From NCBI GenBank assembly GCA_001298545.1, contig LJCX01000025.1, forward strand, positions 186,001-250,000: 64,000 nt of DNA, written 5' to 3'. Under the pieces are notes generated by a model. The model made no database searches, was not told where the DNA came from, and saw only the letters and a list, made by a program, of their open reading frames with translations. Every line of letters starts with the position of its first letter. Position 1 is the first letter of the stretch. This DNA is from Actinobacteria bacterium OV320. Its GTDB lineage: Bacteria; Actinomycetota; Actinomycetes; Streptomycetales; Streptomycetaceae. Both the position numbers and the translations under genes were made by a program. Positions 39,532-48,232 of this stretch are shown here, in pieces.

Positions 39532-40863
39532 TCATCGGTCGCCTCCCGACAGCAGGCGGCGGGTGGTGTCCACGCCCCAGATGTCGAGCGACAGCAGCCG
39601 GTCGCTGGATGCCATCAGGCCGCCGGTCGCCTCCACGTGCGCGGCCCACCGCTCGCGGGTCTCCACCGCCGGACGGGCCATCAGACAGTCCGGGTCGTTG
39701 GTCCAGAGCCGGCCGTGCTGCCACTGGCGGCCGACGCCGGTGAACTCGGCCGGGTCCTGGCCGGGCTGGCTGTAGTCGTCGGCCTCGGGACGCCGGTGCG
39801 GGGCCGTGTCGGGGCTGACCCGCATCGCGTCGAAGAGTCCGAGGGAGGGCAGGATCGGCGCGCCGCAGCCCAGGAGGTACGCGTCCGGGCCGATCGCCGC
39901 GCGGATCAGCTCGATCCCCGAGCGGTACGCCGTCAGCGCGTCCACGGTGTCGTCGTGCCGTACGCCGTCCAGCGCGCCCGCGTACAGGAAGTCGACCTTG
40001 AAGTAGTCGTAGCCCTCGGCGCGCAGCGTCCGGAAGACGTCCGTCAGGCAGGCCGCCGCCTCGGGGTGGGTGGTGTCGAGGACCCGCAGGTCGTGGCCCC
40101 AGTTGTGGCCGGCGTGCGCGAAGCCGCCGTCGGCGGAGCGGACCAGCCAGTCGGGGTGCCGGGCGGCCAGTTCGCTGCTCGGGTCGACCAGGAAGGGGGC
40201 CGTCCAGATGCCCGCGCGGCGGCCCCGGGCGCGGATGGCGTCGGCGATGCCGGAACGGGAGCGGAAGCGGCCCGAGAGGACGAGCCAGTCGCCGAGGGCG
40301 CGCTGGTAGCCGTCGTCGATCTGGACGACGTCGACGGGCAGGTCGAGGGTGTCCATCGCGCGGAGGTTCTCGTGGATGTCGTCCTCGGTGACGTTGGTGA
40401 AGTACTCGTACCAGGAGCACCAGACGGTCGGCGCGGGGCGGGGGGCCGGGAGGCCGAGCCCGGCGGCCCAGTCGGACAGGAGGGCCTGGATGCCGGTGCC
40501 CGTGTACTCCTTCACCGGGCCGTCGGCGCTGATCTCCGCCACGGATCCGGCCCGGGTGAGGCGGATGGACGGCACCTGCGACGCCGGGTCCGGCGCCGCC
40601 CACAGCCGTACCGGCGAGCCGTCGCCGGGGTCGAGGGCCAGCAGTCCCTCCCCCTGGAAGGCTCCCGCGGTGACGGTGGCCCCGGGGCGGTAGCAGACCG
40701 TCGCCCAGTTGTCGTTCGTCGGGCGGTACGGGGTGTCGTCGAGGGCGTAGGTGCCGCTCGGGCTCCAGGACTGCCAGCCCTCCTCGTGGACGCGGGCTCG
40801 ACGCGGGTCCACGGGGACGGCGGCCACCGGGGTGAAGGGGTGGTCCACGGGGTTCTCTTTCAC
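39532..40863 (-). CDS. GH36-type alpha-galactosidase-like glycosidase
   Basis: 443 aa from GTG 40863 (a GTG at 40848 has the better AAAGAG upstream). TIM-barrel of clan GH-D: VWCSWYEYFTNVTEDDIHENLRAMDTLDLPVDVVQIDDGYQ, AGIWTAPFLVDPSS, nucleophile Asp in YDYFKVDFLYAG, and a C-GAP...MRVSPDTAP segment containing the likely acid/base Asp. Shorter than typical GH36 (about 700 aa), with a reduced N-terminal beta domain. No signal peptide, so it acts on sugar imported by the adjacent ABC system; alpha-galactosides are the best guess. Last gene of the transporter operon. Confidence 0.85.
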   Translation of the reverse strand: MKENPVDHPFTPVAAVPVDPRRARVHEEGWQSWSPSGTYALDDTPYRPTNDNWATVCYRPGATVTAGAFQGEGLLALDPGDGSPVRLWAAPDPASQVPSIRLTRAGSVAEISADGPVKEYTGTGIQALLSDWAAGLGLPAPRPAPTVWCSWYEYFTNVTEDDIHENLRAMDTLDLPVDVVQIDDGYQRALGDWLVLSGRFRSRSGIADAIRARGRRAGIWTAPFLVDPSSELAARHPDWLVRSADGGFAHAGHNWGHDLRVLDTTHPEAAACLTDVFRTLRAEGYDYFKVDFLYAGALDGVRHDDTVDALTAYRSGIELIRAAIGPDAYLLGCGAPILPSLGLFDAMRVSPDTAPHRRPEADDYSQPGQDPAEFTGVGRQWQHGRLWTNDPDCLMARPAVETRERWAAHVEATGGLMASSDRLLSLDIWGVDTTRRLLSGGDR

Positions 40864-40896
40864 GGGGAGGGGCGTGCCAAGACGGCGGGGCGGGCG

Positions 40897-41781
40897 TCAG
40901 CCCTTGTTGGCGCCCAGGGTCAGGCCGCTGACGAACTGGCGCTGGAGCACGAAGTACACGATCAGCGTGGGGATCGCGGTCAGCAGGGCGCCGGCGGCGA
41001 CCAGGTTGGGGTCGGTGAAGTACTGGCCGGAGAGGTTGTTCAGGGCCGAGGTGATCGGCATGTTCTCACCGGTGGAGATCAGCACGATCGCCCAGAAGAA
41101 GTCGTTGTAGATCCAGATGGAGAGCAGGGTCGCCAGGGCCGCCATCGCGGGCTTGCACAGCGGCAGCACGATCTGCCAGTACAGCCGCCACACGGACGCG
41201 CCGTCGACCAGCGCGGCCTCGGTCAGCTCGTGCGGCAGCGAGCGCATGTAGTTGCTGAGCACGAAGGCGCAGAAGCCGGACTGGAACGCCACGTGGATCA
41301 GGACCAGGCCGAGCGCGGAGTCGTAGAGCTTGCCGCTGACCGTGATGCCCGGCAGGTCGACCAGGAGGTACAGGCGGTACAGCGGGGTGATGATCACCTG
41401 CTGCGGGAGCAGGTTGCCGGCCGTGAACACCAGGAGCAGGAAGAGGTTGACCCGGAAGTCGAAGCGGCTGACGTAGAAGGCCACGCACGACGACAGGAAG
41501 AGGGTCACGAGCACGGCCGGGACCGCGATCAGCAGCGTGTTCCCGAAGTAGTGCAGCATGTCCGACTGCTGGAACGCGTCGGTGAAGTTGTCGAGGCTCA
41601 GTTTGTCGGGCCAGGAGACATAGCCCTTCTCGCTGGTCTCCGCGTAGGGGCGCAGGGCCGCGAACAGGGCCCACAGCAGGGGCGCCAGCCAGGCCAGGGA
41701 CGTCACGACGAGGAACGTGTGCAGCAGGATCCGGGCGGGGCGGACGGGGGTGCGCTGCTTGGACGCGAGGGTCGCGCTCAT
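40897..41781 (-). CDS. Sugar ABC transporter permease (MalG type)
   Basis: 294 aa from ATG 41781, ATGA overlap with the upstream permease gene. Six helices expected; first RILLHTFLVVTSLAWLAPLLWALFAALRP. EAA loop HELTEAALVDGASVWRLYWQIVLPLCKPAMAALATLL. C-terminus LQRQFVSGLTLGANKG is typical of MalG-like subunits. Operon partner of the binding protein and GH36 enzyme. Confidence 0.93.
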   Translation of the reverse strand: MSATLASKQRTPVRPARILLHTFLVVTSLAWLAPLLWALFAALRPYAETSEKGYVSWPDKLSLDNFTDAFQQSDMLHYFGNTLLIAVPAVLVTLFLSSCVAFYVSRFDFRVNLFLLLVFTAGNLLPQQVIITPLYRLYLLVDLPGITVSGKLYDSALGLVLIHVAFQSGFCAFVLSNYMRSLPHELTEAALVDGASVWRLYWQIVLPLCKPAMAALATLLSIWIYNDFFWAIVLISTGENMPITSALNNLSGQYFTDPNLVAAGALLTAIPTLIVYFVLQRQFVSGLTLGANKG

Positions 41782-42758
41782 GCTCGCCGCTCCTTCCGGA
41801 AGGTCGCGATCAGGTACGGGATGATCACGGCGAGGGAGATCACCAGCAGGACGACGGCGATCGCCGATCCGTATCCGATGCGGCTGGACTCGCCGATGAT
41901 GTTGTTGGTGACCAGGATCGACAGCAGTTCGGTCCCCTGTGCGCCCTTGTTGAAGACGAAGACCAGGTCGAAGGCGCGCAGGGCCTCGATGATCGTGACG
42001 ACGAGGACCACGGTGTTCGTGGGCCGCAGGGTCGGGAAGACGACGTTCTTGAACGTCTGCCACTCGTTCGCGCCGTCCAGTGCGGAGGCCTCGCGCAGGG
42101 CCGGGTCCACGCCCTTCAGGCCGGCCAGGTAGAGGATCATCATGTAGCCGGCGTGCCGCCAGGAGGCGGCGATGAGGATGGCCCAGAGGTTGAGGTCCGG
42201 GTCGCCGATCCAGTCGATGTAGTGGCCCGGTTCGTTGGCGCCGATCAGGCTGTTGATCAGGCCTGTGTCGGGGTTGTAGACGAGCTGCCAGACGAAGCCG
42301 ATGACGGCCATGGAGACCACGACCGGCAGGAAGAAGGCCGTCTGGTAGACCCGGCTGAACCGGATCCTCTTGTCCAGCTGGACCGCCAGGAAGAGCCCGA
42401 ACGGGGTCGGGATCAGGATGAGCACGACGAACCAGATGACGTTGTGCTGGACGGCGGGCCAGAACTGCGGGTTGTTGCTGAACAGCTCCCTGAAGTTGTC
42501 CAGCCCCACCCACTTGATCGAGTCGAAGCCGATGCCGTCCCAGGTGGTGAAGGCGAGGGCGACGGAGGCGAGGGCGGTGACCCAGACGAGGGCCACGTGC
42601 AGGATCGTCGGCACGCCGGCCATCAGGCCGAGCGTGAGCCGGTCGCGGCGGGTCAGCAGGCGCCGGTGGCCCTGCGGAGCGCGCTTCTTGGGGGTCGCGG
42701 TGCCCGGAGGCGGCTCGGCGGCCGCCTCCGGGATCTTCGTGGTCGTTTCGGAGCTCAT
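41778..42758 (-). CDS. Sugar ABC transporter permease (MalF type)
   Basis: 326 aa. N-terminal 40 residues polar, then six helices beginning LGLMAGVPTILHVALVWVTALASVALAF. EAA loop PALREASALDGANEWQTFKNVVFPTLRPTNTVV. It starts 33 bp after the binding-protein gene. There is no ATPase gene in the operon, so a shared MsiK-like ATPase is inferred. Confidence 0.93.
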   Translation of the reverse strand: MSSETTTKIPEAAAEPPPGTATPKKRAPQGHRRLLTRRDRLTLGLMAGVPTILHVALVWVTALASVALAFTTWDGIGFDSIKWVGLDNFRELFSNNPQFWPAVQHNVIWFVVLILIPTPFGLFLAVQLDKRIRFSRVYQTAFFLPVVVSMAVIGFVWQLVYNPDTGLINSLIGANEPGHYIDWIGDPDLNLWAILIAASWRHAGYMMILYLAGLKGVDPALREASALDGANEWQTFKNVVFPTLRPTNTVVLVVTIIEALRAFDLVFVFNKGAQGTELLSILVTNNIIGESSRIGYGSAIAVVLLVISLAVIIPYLIATFRKERRA

Positions 42759-42791
42759 GTGTCGGTGCTCATCCGCCTCGGGCGACGCGGC

Positions 42792-44108
42792 TCAGCCGGA
42801 CGCGAAGATCGTCTTCTTCTGACGCTCGATCGACGTCAGCAGGCTGTCGATCCCCTTGGGGTCGCGGACGAACTTCTGGAGCGCGGGCTGCATCACCGTG
42901 GAGGTGAAGTCGGGCCGGCTGTCACGGTCCATGAACTGCGTGAGGTGCTTGGCGCCGCTGATCATCGCGTACGCCTTCTTCTGCAGGGCGGTGTACGAGG
43001 AGGTGTCGGCCTTGGAGGAGGCGGCGACGACGCTCGGGTCGGCCTTGAGGTAGATCGCCTCGGCCTCCGGGGTGCCCAGGTACTGCAGGAGCTTGACGGC
43101 GGACGCCTTGCTCTTCGGGGCCTTGGAGAGCATGAAGCCGTCGGTGGGCGCCTCGACGGTGTCCTGGCCGTAGGCCGGGTCGATCTCCGGGAAGGCGAAG
43201 AAGTCGAGGTCGTCGGCGTCGGCCTGGTTCGTGAACTGCTGCGCGACGAAGGTGCCCAGCAGATACATGCCGGCCTTCTTGGAGACGAGGGTCTGGGCGG
43301 CGTCCTGCCAGGTGCGGCCGACGGCGCCGTCCTGGTGGTAGGGGAGGATCTCGGCCCAGTGGTCGAAGGTCTTGCGGACCTTCGCGTCGGTCCAGGAGGC
43401 CTTGCCCGCCATCAGCTCGACGTGGAAGTCGTAGCCGTTGGTGCGGAAGTTGATCTGGTCGAAGGTGCCGAGCGCGGGCCAGGCGTCCTTGTCGCCGAAG
43501 GCCACGGGGACGAGCCCGTCCTTCTTCATCTGCTTGCACAGGGCGACGAGCTGGTCCCAGGTGGTGGGGACGGTGTAGCCGTGCTGCTGGAAGACGCTCT
43601 TCCGGTAGAACAGCGCCCACGGGTACGTGTACAGCGGCACGAAGTAGTACTTGCCGTCCGCGCCCTTGCTGAGCGCCTTCATGGCGTCGGGGAAGTTGCC
43701 GCCGATCTTGTCCCAGACCTCGTCGATCGGGGTGGCGAGCTTCTTGGCCGCGAAGAACTGCATGCGGTAGCCGGCGAACCAGTTGAACACGTCGTCCGGG
43801 GTGCCCTGGAGGTAGGAGTTGATCTGCTCCTGGAACGTGTTGTGGTCCTTGGTGTTCACGTCGACCGTGATTCCGGACTGCTTCTTGAAGGCCGCGTAGA
43901 TCTCCGCGAAGGCCTTCTTCGGGACGGCGTCGGAGGCGTTGGAGCCGAGGGTGACGGTCTTCGGGTCGGCCGCGGTGCCGCTGCCGCCGCAGGCGGAGAG
44001 CAGGGGTATACCGGCGCCGAGCACGGCCGCGCCCCCCATACCGCGCAGGAGGGTACGACGGCTCGGGGAGGGGAGAGCGAAGCGGCCGGAGGGGGAGAGG
44101 TGGTGCAT
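42792..44108 (-). CDS. Sugar-binding lipoprotein of ABC transporter
   Basis: 438 aa. Signal peptide with both a twin arginine (SRRTLLRGMGGAAVLGAG) and a lipobox LLSACG, so it is an exported lipoprotein. Family-1 solute-binding protein body: AFAEIYAAFKKQSGITVDVNTKDHNTFQEQINSYLQGTPDDVFNWFAGYRM, YTYPWALFYRKSVFQQHGYTVPTTWDQLVALCKQMK. First gene of the operon; the palindrome-rich region upstream is its probable control site. Ligand unknown, alpha-galactoside suggested by the GH36 partner. Confidence 0.92.
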   Translation of the reverse strand: MHHLSPSGRFALPSPSRRTLLRGMGGAAVLGAGIPLLSACGGSGTAADPKTVTLGSNASDAVPKKAFAEIYAAFKKQSGITVDVNTKDHNTFQEQINSYLQGTPDDVFNWFAGYRMQFFAAKKLATPIDEVWDKIGGNFPDAMKALSKGADGKYYFVPLYTYPWALFYRKSVFQQHGYTVPTTWDQLVALCKQMKKDGLVPVAFGDKDAWPALGTFDQINFRTNGYDFHVELMAGKASWTDAKVRKTFDHWAEILPYHQDGAVGRTWQDAAQTLVSKKAGMYLLGTFVAQQFTNQADADDLDFFAFPEIDPAYGQDTVEAPTDGFMLSKAPKSKASAVKLLQYLGTPEAEAIYLKADPSVVAASSKADTSSYTALQKKAYAMISGAKHLTQFMDRDSRPDFTSTVMQPALQKFVRDPKGIDSLLTSIERQKKTIFASG

Positions 44109-44249
44109 GAGCGGCTCCTGACGCGAGGTTCGGCCACAGAGTGTGGCTGAAAGCCGGTCGCAATCGACCAGAAATCAACTTGACCGAACACGGGGTGGCG
44201 CAATAACAGCCGTATGTCCGGTCATGCGTCAAGAGCCGCTGGCTTCATT

Positions 44250-44268
44250 TGTCGAAACGTAATCGACA
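44250..44268. promoter_or_regulatory. Palindrome TGTCGA-N7-TCGACA upstream of the GH36 transporter operon
   Basis: TGTCGAAACGTAATCGACA, perfect 6-bp arms with a 7-base centre, 142 bp upstream of the binding-protein start. It resembles a GntR- or LacI-class operator; no regulator gene is adjacent. Confidence 0.55.
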
Positions 44269-44272
44269 CACC

Positions 44273-44328
44273 TTGATCACTTACGTGATCAATTCCCGTC
44301 CCCCTCTTGATCGTTTAATTGATCGCTT
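44273..44328. promoter_or_regulatory. Cluster of TTGATC palindromes and repeats
   Basis: TTGATCAC-TTAC-GTGATCAA (44273-44292) is a perfect 8-bp-arm palindrome. It is followed by TTGATCGTTTAATTGATCG (about 44308-44326), a direct repeat of TTGATCG. This AT-rich patch stands out in a 70+% GC context and lies between the GH18 stop and the transporter operon. Confidence 0.55.
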
Positions 44329-44356
44329 CCAGGCCTGGGTCCCGTGCGGGAATCGA

Positions 44357-45823
44357 TCACTTGTAGGCGGCGAACGCCTTCGAGAACGCGGAGTCGGTCT
44401 GGACGATCGAACTGCAGGTCGCGTCCGCGTAGTTCTTGGCCCCGCCCGCGCACTGCTTGTCCCGGGTGGCCGACCACATCGACAGCGGGCCGAGCCCCTT
44501 GGCCTTGGCGAAGGCGACGAGCTGGGTGGCGTCGTCGACCTTGAATATCTCGGACGTGACGTCGTTCACACCGATCATCGGGGTGACCCCGACCGTCTTC
44601 CAGGCGGTGCTGTCGCTGAGCCCGAGGACGCTCTTGACCTGCGCCTGGGTGGCGGTGGCCGCCTGCTCGGCATAGGTCCCCATGTCGCCGCTGTACGCCG
44701 GCCCGTAGTCCATCGCCATGATGTTGACGGTGTCGATCCCGACGCCGGCGGACCTGGCGCCGGCGAGCAGGTTCACCCCGTCCTGCGTCAGCCCCTCGGG
44801 CATCACGGGGAGGGTGAACGACACGTTCAGATCCGGGTGCTGCTGCTGGAGCTTCGCGATCGCCTGGGCGCGGCGGGCGTTGGCCGCCGTGTCCGGCAGC
44901 GCGCCGCCCTCGATGTCGAAGTCCACCTTGGTCAGTTGATAGGCGTCCACCGCCTTTCCGTACGCCGCCGCCAGCGCGTCCGCCGAGGAGCAGGTCGTCG
45001 CCAGCTCGGAGCCGGAGGCGCCGCCGAAGGAGACCCGGACGTCACCGCCCTTGGCACGCAGCGCCCCGATCTGGGCGGCCACACCGTCGCTCGCGAGGTC
45101 GGTCACACCACCCCACTTGGGCGTGCAGCCGCCGCCGTCGGTGACGAACGCCAGGTTGTAGTCCTTCACCCCGGTCGCGCTCACGCTCGCCAGCAGGTCG
45201 AAGGCGGGGTACAGGGAGGTGTCGACGTAGGGGGCGAACCCGGCGGAGGCGGTGGTGCCGGTACCGGTGCTCGCGCTGGTGCTCGGGGCGGGAGAAGTGG
45301 TCGCCGAAGAGGTGGGCGAGGAGGTGGCGGTCGGGCTCGGGGCCGTGGTGGGACTCGCGCTCTGGGTCGGCCTGCCACTCGGCTCGGGCGTGGCGCCGTC
45401 GTCGGCGGAACACCGGGCGCCGTCGACCAGACAACCGGCCGGATCCCCACTGCCGTTGACGACGAAGCCGATGGTGACGGACTCCCCGACGGCGAGCCCG
45501 TCGGTGTCCCACTTCGGCGGCGAGACGGTGACGTGCTGCCCGCTGACGGCGGACTCCCCGTTCCACAGGGAGCTCAGCTTCGCCCCGGCCGGCAGATCGA
45601 ACTCGAGCTTCCAGTCCGCCTTCGCCCCACCGCTGTTGTTCGTCACGACGTACTGCGCGGTGTATCCCGTCGACCAGTCGCTGGTCCTGGTGTAGGCGGC
45701 CCCGACCCCGGCCGCCTGCGCGGTACCGCCGAGCAGGACGGCCCCGCCGCCCACCACGGCCGCGGCGACCGCGCCGCCGATCATCTTGTTCCTGCCGCTG
45801 ATCCTGCGCCGATGCGTGCTCAT
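44357..45823 (-). CDS. Secreted CBM2-GH18 chitinase-like protein
   Basis: 488 aa from ATG 45823 (GAAGGCAGG upstream). Signal peptide residues about 1-37 ending TAQA. A CBM2 carbohydrate-binding module follows (about 38-145: SDWSTGYTAQYVVTNNSGGAKADWKLEFDLP, SSLWNGE, VTVSPPKWDTDGLAVGESVTIGFVVNGSGDPAGC). A Ser/Thr/Pro linker leads to a GH18 domain from about residue 185 with VRVSFGGASGSELATTCSS and the catalytic VDFDIEGG (D-x-D-x-E kept, the first Asp of the full DxxDxDxE is Thr). It is exported and probably acts on chitin or related glycan. Confidence 0.9.
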   Translation of the reverse strand: MSTHRRRISGRNKMIGGAVAAAVVGGGAVLLGGTAQAAGVGAAYTRTSDWSTGYTAQYVVTNNSGGAKADWKLEFDLPAGAKLSSLWNGESAVSGQHVTVSPPKWDTDGLAVGESVTIGFVVNGSGDPAGCLVDGARCSADDGATPEPSGRPTQSASPTTAPSPTATSSPTSSATTSPAPSTSASTGTGTTASAGFAPYVDTSLYPAFDLLASVSATGVKDYNLAFVTDGGGCTPKWGGVTDLASDGVAAQIGALRAKGGDVRVSFGGASGSELATTCSSADALAAAYGKAVDAYQLTKVDFDIEGGALPDTAANARRAQAIAKLQQQHPDLNVSFTLPVMPEGLTQDGVNLLAGARSAGVGIDTVNIMAMDYGPAYSGDMGTYAEQAATATQAQVKSVLGLSDSTAWKTVGVTPMIGVNDVTSEIFKVDDATQLVAFAKAKGLGPLSMWSATRDKQCAGGAKNYADATCSSIVQTDSAFSKAFAAYK

Positions 45824-45964
45824 CACGTGCCTGCCTTCACTGCTCACGGGGATCCCGAGGGGGTGCGGCAGCACGCTAGCGAGCCCGAACCGGGCAAACC
45901 GCCTGATAGGGACGGCCGTTGAGGTTCTTAGGTCGCGCTTAAGGAACACATCGGGGGTGGTTAA

Positions 45965-45976
45965 AGGTCGAGACCA
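45965..45976. promoter_or_regulatory. DasR-like (dre) element upstream of the GH18 gene
   Basis: On the minus strand TGGTCTCGACCT matches the dre core TGGTCTAGACCA at 10 of 12 positions. It lies 142 bp upstream of the GH18 start codon. DasR control of chitinolytic genes by such sites is established in Streptomyces. Confidence 0.5.
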
Positions 45977-45985
45977 ATTCGACTC

Positions 45986-47362
45986 TCAGGAACGGCCGAC
46001 AAGCGCCCGCCGCCGTCTGCGGACAGCCCCCCGGTGGCCCCTGCGCTCCGGCTCCCGCCCGTCCAGCTGGATCCAGAGCCGCACCTCGGTGCCGCCCAGA
46101 ACCGAGGAGCCGATGCGGACGTCACCGCCCGTCGACTCGGCGAGCCGGCGGACGATGTCCAGGCCGAGGCCGGTCGAGCCCGCGGCGCCCGAGCCCCGGC
46201 CGCGCGCCATCGCCGCCTCGGGATCGGAGATGCCCGGGCCCGCGTCCGAGACGAGGACGATCACCGCGTCCTCGCCGTTGTGGACGTCGACCGCGAAGGC
46301 CGTGCCCTCCGGGGTGTGCCGGAACACGTTGCCGAGCAGGGCGTCCAGGGCGGCGGCGAGGTCGGTACGGGCCACGGGTATGCGGACCGGGCGGTCCACA
46401 CCGGCCGTGCGCACCTTGCGGCCCTCGTCCTCCGCGAGCGCCGACCAGAACGCCATCCGCTCCCGGACCACCTCCGCCGCGTCGCAGCCCGCGCCCGGAC
46501 CGGCGGCCGCCGTCTGCGGCTTGGCCTCGCGCGCCGTCCGGATGATCGTGTCCACCTCGCGCTCCAGCTGGGCGACCGCGGTCCTCGTCTGCTCGGCGGC
46601 CGCAGACTCGCCCAGGGAGGCCGCGTTGAGCCGCAGCACGGTCAGCGGGGTCCGCAGCCGGTGGGACAGGTCCGCCGCCAGCTCCCGCTCGTTGGCCAGC
46701 AGTTGGACCACCTGATCCGCCATCGAGTTGAACGCCACCGCCGCGAGCCGCAGTTCGCTCGGCCCCTCCTCGGGCACTCTCGCCCCGAGCTTGCCCTCCC
46801 CCAGCTCGTGCGCCCCCTCGACCAGCCGCCTCGCCGGCTGCACCATCCGTACGCCCAGCCGGTCGGCGACGGCGACCGAGCCGACGACCAGCGCGGCCCC
46901 GACCGCCGCCAGCACCGCCCAGGCCGTGCCGACGCCGTTGCTCACCTCGGACTCGGGGACGTACACCTCGATCACCACGGTCCCCAGGCTCAGCGCGACC
47001 GGCTGGAGCAGAGCGGAACCCCCCGCGACCTCGGTCGTGGAGGCGCGGCCCAGCTTCCGTACGGCCGCGATGTCCGCGTCCGCGGCGCGCTGCCGGCCGA
47101 GGTCGACGGCGGCCCGGCCGTCGCTCGCCGGCAGGTGCACCGCCATGCCGTCGTCCGAGCCCGCCGAGGCGACGACCCGCTCCAACTGGTCGCGGTCGGT
47201 CGTGATGGACAACGCCGGGACCACGACCGCGGCCTCCCGCTCGGCGTTGGAGAACGCGCGGTCGCGGGCCATCTCCTTGATGACGAGACCGAGCGGGACG
47301 GCGAAGGCGACCACGACCATCGTGGTGACCGCCAGACAGACCTTGACCAGTGCCCATCTCAT
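45986..47362 (-). CDS. Sensor histidine kinase
   Basis: 458 aa from ATG 47362, ATGA overlap with the response regulator. Two membrane helices (about residues 5-30, LVKVCLAVTTMVVVAFAVPLGLVI, and about 165-190) flank an extracytoplasmic sensor of about 130 residues. HAMP, then HisKA with ELAADLSHRLRTPLTVLR (phosphoacceptor His), and HATPase_c with ALLGNVFRHTPEGTAF (N box), VSDAGPGISD (G1) and GSTGLGLDIVRRLAE (G2). The signal is unknown. Downstream lies the GH18 gene on the same strand, 162 bp away. Confidence 0.93.
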   Translation of the reverse strand: MRWALVKVCLAVTTMVVVAFAVPLGLVIKEMARDRAFSNAEREAAVVVPALSITTDRDQLERVVASAGSDDGMAVHLPASDGRAAVDLGRQRAADADIAAVRKLGRASTTEVAGGSALLQPVALSLGTVVIEVYVPESEVSNGVGTAWAVLAAVGAALVVGSVAVADRLGVRMVQPARRLVEGAHELGEGKLGARVPEEGPSELRLAAVAFNSMADQVVQLLANERELAADLSHRLRTPLTVLRLNAASLGESAAAEQTRTAVAQLEREVDTIIRTAREAKPQTAAAGPGAGCDAAEVVRERMAFWSALAEDEGRKVRTAGVDRPVRIPVARTDLAAALDALLGNVFRHTPEGTAFAVDVHNGEDAVIVLVSDAGPGISDPEAAMARGRGSGAAGSTGLGLDIVRRLAESTGGDVRIGSSVLGGTEVRLWIQLDGREPERRGHRGAVRRRRRALVGRS

Positions 47363-48078
47363 CGGATCGGTACCGTCCCCCCGGAGTCGCAGACGGGCGG
47401 CTCCAGCTTCACGCCGACACCCCGCAGGGTGTGCAGATAGCGCGGCCGCGCCGCCGTCTCGCCCAGCTTGCGGCGCAGCCAGGACAGATGGACGTCGATG
47501 GTCTGGTCGTCGCCGTAGGACTGCTGCCACACCTCGGCCAGCAGTTCCCGGCGCGGGACCACGACCCCCGGCCGGCCCGCGAGAAAGGCCAGCAGGTCGA
47601 ACTCGCGGCGGGTGAGATCGAGCCGTACGCCGTCCAGTTCGGCCTGGCGGCGCAGCGGGTCGACGGTCAGACCGCCGACCCGGATGACGCTGGAGGGCGA
47701 GGGCTCCGCGGCACCGGACCGGGCGCGCCGCAGCACGGCCGCCATCCGCGCCGACAGGTGCTCCACCGAGAACGGCTTGGTCAGGTAGTCGTCCGCGCCC
47801 GCGTTCAACAGCCGGACGATCTCCGTCTCGTCGTCGCGCGCGGTGGCGATGATGACCGGCACGTCCGTGATGCCGCGCAGCATCTTCAGGGCCTCGGAGC
47901 CGTCCAGATCGGGCAGACCCAGGTCGAGGATGACCACGTCGAAGCGGAAATGGGCGACCTCGCGCAGCGCCTCCAGCGCCGTACCGACGCTGCGCACGAG
48001 GTGCGAGGCGTCGGTCAGCTGCCGGATGAGCGCCGAGCGTACGAACTGGTCGTCCTCGACCACGAGCACACTTGCCAT
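47359..48078 (-). CDS. OmpR-family response regulator
   Basis: 239 aa from ATG 48078 (ATG at 48087 also possible). Receiver domain with acidic pocket VLVVEDD and phospho-acceptor Asp in VVILDLGLPDLDG, Lys in DDYLTKPF. C-terminal winged helix: LTRREFDLLAFLAGRPGVVVPRRELLAEVW, QTIDVHLSWLRRKLGE, YLHTLRGVGVKLEPP. Partner of the overlapping kinase. Confidence 0.95.
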   Translation of the reverse strand: MASVLVVEDDQFVRSALIRQLTDASHLVRSVGTALEALREVAHFRFDVVILDLGLPDLDGSEALKMLRGITDVPVIIATARDDETEIVRLLNAGADDYLTKPFSVEHLSARMAAVLRRARSGAAEPSPSSVIRVGGLTVDPLRRQAELDGVRLDLTRREFDLLAFLAGRPGVVVPRRELLAEVWQQSYGDDQTIDVHLSWLRRKLGETAARPRYLHTLRGVGVKLEPPVCDSGGTVPIR

Positions 48079-48232
48079 GCGCCGCAACCTACGCCATGCG
48101 GACGAGGGTCATTCGGGCCTGTGGACAACTCGGCCCCTGTGGACGACCGGTGAGTCGACCGTGCGCGGCTGAGGGAACGGCCGAGCACATCCGTGCGACA
48201 CGGGTGAGGCGCGTGGGGCAAGATGGCCCGCG

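Noticed and set aside
39448..42132. Plus-strand open frame of almost 900 codons opposite the GH36 and permease genes
   Set aside because: Val/Arg/Gly-rich antisense artefact of GC bias; the minus strand encodes recognisable glycosidase and permeases.
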